A stretch of DNA of 64,000 nt from Bifidobacterium sp. ESL0704 (GTDB taxonomy: Bacteria > Actinomycetota > Actinomycetes > Actinomycetales > Bifidobacteriaceae). Within the stretch, counting starts at the first letter, position 1. Every line of letters starts with the position of its first letter. The stretch covers positions 930,001 through 994,000 of the forward strand of contig NZ_CP113929.1 of NCBI RefSeq assembly GCF_029392075.1. Direction: 5' to 3'. Positions 62,410 through 64,000 of this stretch are shown one piece after another. The notes under the pieces were generated by a model, which was given only the letters and a program-made list of their open reading frames with translations, did no database searches and had not been told where the DNA came from. Both the position numbers and the translations under genes were made by a program.

Positions 62410-62637
62410 GGGAATAATCTCGAATCAGTGACGTTACCGTGCTCTTACTGTCATGAATCTGGGAATAATCTCGAATCAGTGACGTTACCGTGCTCTTACT
62501 GTCATGAATCTGGGAATAATCTCGAATCAGTGACGTTACCGTGCTCTTACTGTCATGAATCTGGGAATAATCTCGAATCAGTGACGTTACCGTGCTCTTA
62601 CTGTCATGAATCTGGGAATAATCTCAGATTCATGACA
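62410..62637. repeat. Perfect 51-bp tandem repeat (four units) ending in a hairpin
   Basis: GGGAATAATCTC begins at 62410, 62461, 62512, 62563 and 62614, and the intervening 51-bp units are identical. The final unit turns into a perfect hairpin: TGTCATGAATCTG (62602-62614) with CAGATTCATGACA (62625-62637). The unit length is a multiple of three, so one frame stays open across it, but that frame has no ribosome site. The rest of the 62361-62776 spacer shows no gene. Confidence 0.95.
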
Positions 62638-62776
62638 CGGAGCGTTTCTTAGTGTCATTGTTTACGCAATAGTCTGCAACTGCTGACGCAAAGACTGGGT
62701 ATGTGCCATCTCGCTACAACCGAAACCGGCTGAATCGATACCGGATGGCCGTTTGCTTGCCCTGGCGGTTACCGTT

Positions 62777-63541
62777 CTACTTGTTGGGATTGAACGTCTG
62801 CGAGGTCGGGGCCTCTTCCTGCTGCGGAGCGCCGTTGATGTCACGGTGGATGTTCTGCATCTGCGTCTCGATGTTCTGCAGGCTGCGCGCGCAGTCGAGC
62901 AGCGTCTGGGAATGCTCGCTCAGCTTCGCGTCGGGCAGGTCGGACTTGTAGCGCAGCGCGTGTTCCAGGCTCGCCCAATAATCCATGGCGATGGTGCGGA
63001 ACTGCACCTCGACCGGCGTGTAATGCTCGCCGTTGGAAAGGAACACCGGCACCGCGTAGATGACGTGCAGGCTGCGGTACCCGTTCTGCTTCGGGTTCTT
63101 GATGTAATCCTTGACGCGCAACACCTGAATGTCGGATTGGCTGGAAAGGTAGTTGGCCACCGAATAGACGTCATCGCGGTAGTTGCAGATCACGCGGATG
63201 CCGGCCACGTCGAAGAGGTTGTCGCGAATCGACTTCGTGCACATCGGCAGCTCGCGGCGCTTGAGCTTGCCGAGAATCGAGTTGACGGACTTCAGCCTGC
63301 GCTCCATATGGTGGATGGGGTCATGGGCGAAATGGACATGGAACTCGCTGTCAAGCACCTCGAGCTTGGTGCTGATCTCGTACATCGCGCCTTCGTAGAC
63401 CTGCATCATATCGATGAATTCGGTGATTTCATTTGCCGGAAACAGCTGTGAACCCGCGGTGTCTGTACCGTTTTGGGCTACCTTTTCGAGCCGGGCCTGA
63501 ATCTCGGTGGTGTTGATACGTTCGTGTCGATCTAATATCAC
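62777..63541 (-). CDS. Small alarmone synthetase (RelQ/YjbM-like GTP pyrophosphokinase)
   Basis: The 254-residue protein has only the (p)ppGpp synthetase domain: GIRVICNYRDDVYSVANYLS, VKDYIKNPKQNGYRSLHVIY and the C-terminal VEVQFRTIAMDYWASLEHAL. There is no HD hydrolase, TGS or ACT domain, so it is a single-function synthetase. It starts with GTG at 63541 after GATGAGAAAGC. It is transcribed away from miaA. Such enzymes respond to cell-wall or other stresses in other Gram-positive bacteria. Confidence 0.93.
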   Translation of the reverse strand: MILDRHERINTTEIQARLEKVAQNGTDTAGSQLFPANEITEFIDMMQVYEGAMYEISTKLEVLDSEFHVHFAHDPIHHMERRLKSVNSILGKLKRRELPMCTKSIRDNLFDVAGIRVICNYRDDVYSVANYLSSQSDIQVLRVKDYIKNPKQNGYRSLHVIYAVPVFLSNGEHYTPVEVQFRTIAMDYWASLEHALRYKSDLPDAKLSEHSQTLLDCARSLQNIETQMQNIHRDINGAPQQEEAPTSQTFNPNK

Positions 63542-63676
63542 GCTTTCTCATCTTACCGAGAGCCGTCTATCTAAGCTGGATATTAGCTGATGGTCCTATG
63601 CAAAAATCGTAGGTGAGACCGGTCGATAGAATCACCAATATCGGGTTCGTCCGCGGTTGAAAGGAAAGATGAAGAC

Positions 63677-64000
63677 ATGGAAACGAAGAGCAACGTGACC
63701 CGTGTCGTCTCCGTTATCGGTCCTACCGCTTCGGGCAAGACCGGTTTGGGCATTGCCTTGGCACAACGGTTTGCACAAACCGGCCAGCGTGCGGAAATCG
63801 TCAATGCGGACGCCTATCAGATGTACCGACTGATGGATATCGGCACCGCCAAGGCGACTGCGCAGGAACAGGCCGCCGTCGCCCATCATCTGCTCGACAT
63901 CATTGACCCCGGCGAGACGATGACGGTGGCCAGGTTCCAGAAACTGGCTCGTAACCAAATCGCCGAGCTGCAAGGCAGGGGAGTGCGCCCGATTCTGGTC
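63677..64000 (+). CDS. miaA: tRNA dimethylallyltransferase MiaA (5' part)
   Basis: The visible 108 residues begin [20 protein letters not shown], include the P-loop [11 protein letters not shown], the [19 protein letters not shown] block and [19 protein letters not shown], which identify MiaA, the enzyme that isopentenylates A37 of tRNAs reading UNN codons. GGAAAG lies eight bases before ATG 63677. The 3' end is outside the window. Confidence 0.95.
   Translation, partial: METKSNVTRVVSVIGPTASGKTGLGIALAQRFAQTGQRAEIVNADAYQMYRLMDIGTAKATAQEQAAVAHHLLDIIDPGETMTVARFQKLARNQIAELQGRGVRPILV

Noticed and set aside
62428..62652. 74-codon frame with a 17-residue repeat (TLPCSYCHESGNNLESV)
   Set aside because: It stays open only because the DNA repeat is 51 bp long; there is no ribosome site and it runs into the hairpin.

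Overview
The window looks like a chromosomal segment of a Bifidobacterium or a close relative. The evidence is a GC-rich actinobacterial coding style, the 24-residue actinobacterial ribosomal protein bL37, a sigH-type ECF sigma factor, the xerD-parA-scpA-scpB block, the DUF3710-DUF3159-TRAM methyltransferase-acnA neighbourhood, a fused OppD-OppF ATPase and a class C sortase pilus locus. No rRNA, tRNA, insertion sequence, prophage or CRISPR array was seen. The genus is an inference; the species cannot be read from the sequence.

Layout. 1-4.1 kb (minus strand): a cell-wall block with an ATP-grasp ligase (cut by the window edge), a FemABX peptidyltransferase and MurE; together they would build the stem peptide and its interpeptide bridge. 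4.3-6.3 kb: a DnaQ-like exonuclease diverges from sigH and a possible small anti-sigma factor. 6.8-12.2 kb (minus): bL37, galM, ybaK, gap, an ArsC/Spx-like protein and thiamine pyrophosphokinase, separated by unusual repeat-rich spacers. 12.3-14.5 kb: VOC protein, GNAT enzyme and, convergent, a zinc alcohol/butanediol dehydrogenase preceded by a perfect CRP-type palindrome. 14.5-16.4 kb: structured leader, infC (probable AUC start), rpmI, rplT. 16.5-22.6 kb: srtC, large LPMTG surface protein, LPMTG major pilin. 22.7-27.0 kb: xerD, parA, scpA, scpB. 27.0-33.7 kb: NAD locus nadA-nadB-nadC-cysteine desulfurase followed by the regulator nrtR, with a perfect 10-1-10 palindrome at the nadA promoter. 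33.9-38.7 kb: typA, a small membrane protein, pheA, tyrA. 38.7-41.0 kb: a small conserved protein, an AT-richer two-gene GNAT module and xerC. 41.1-49.0 kb: oligopeptide ABC transporter with two tandem binding proteins, two permeases and a fused double ATPase. 49.1-57.1 kb: xthA, DUF3710, DUF3159, TRAM methyltransferase, a lipoprotein, a CtpE-like P-type ATPase and a 22-residue hydrophobic peptide frame. 57.5-64 kb: acnA, Bax-inhibitor-like protein, aldo/keto reductase, small alarmone synthetase and the start of miaA.

The most unexplained signal is a set of intergenic arrays made of short hairpins repeated at about 60-63 bp. The palindrome differs between arrays but the period is nearly constant (exactly 62 bp three times running at 8.2 kb and twice running at 11 kb; 60-63 bp at 9.1, 23.7, 50.0 and 57.2 kb). 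One palindrome, TTGGTGCACCAA, occurs in two arrays 49 kb apart. A perfect 51-bp tandem repeat with a terminal hairpin lies at 62.4 kb. These elements lie outside genes and do not match CRISPR architecture. Other points of interest are the non-AUG infC start, several probable leaderless starts, large insertions in ThiN, XerC and OppD, and a GNAT module of foreign base composition.
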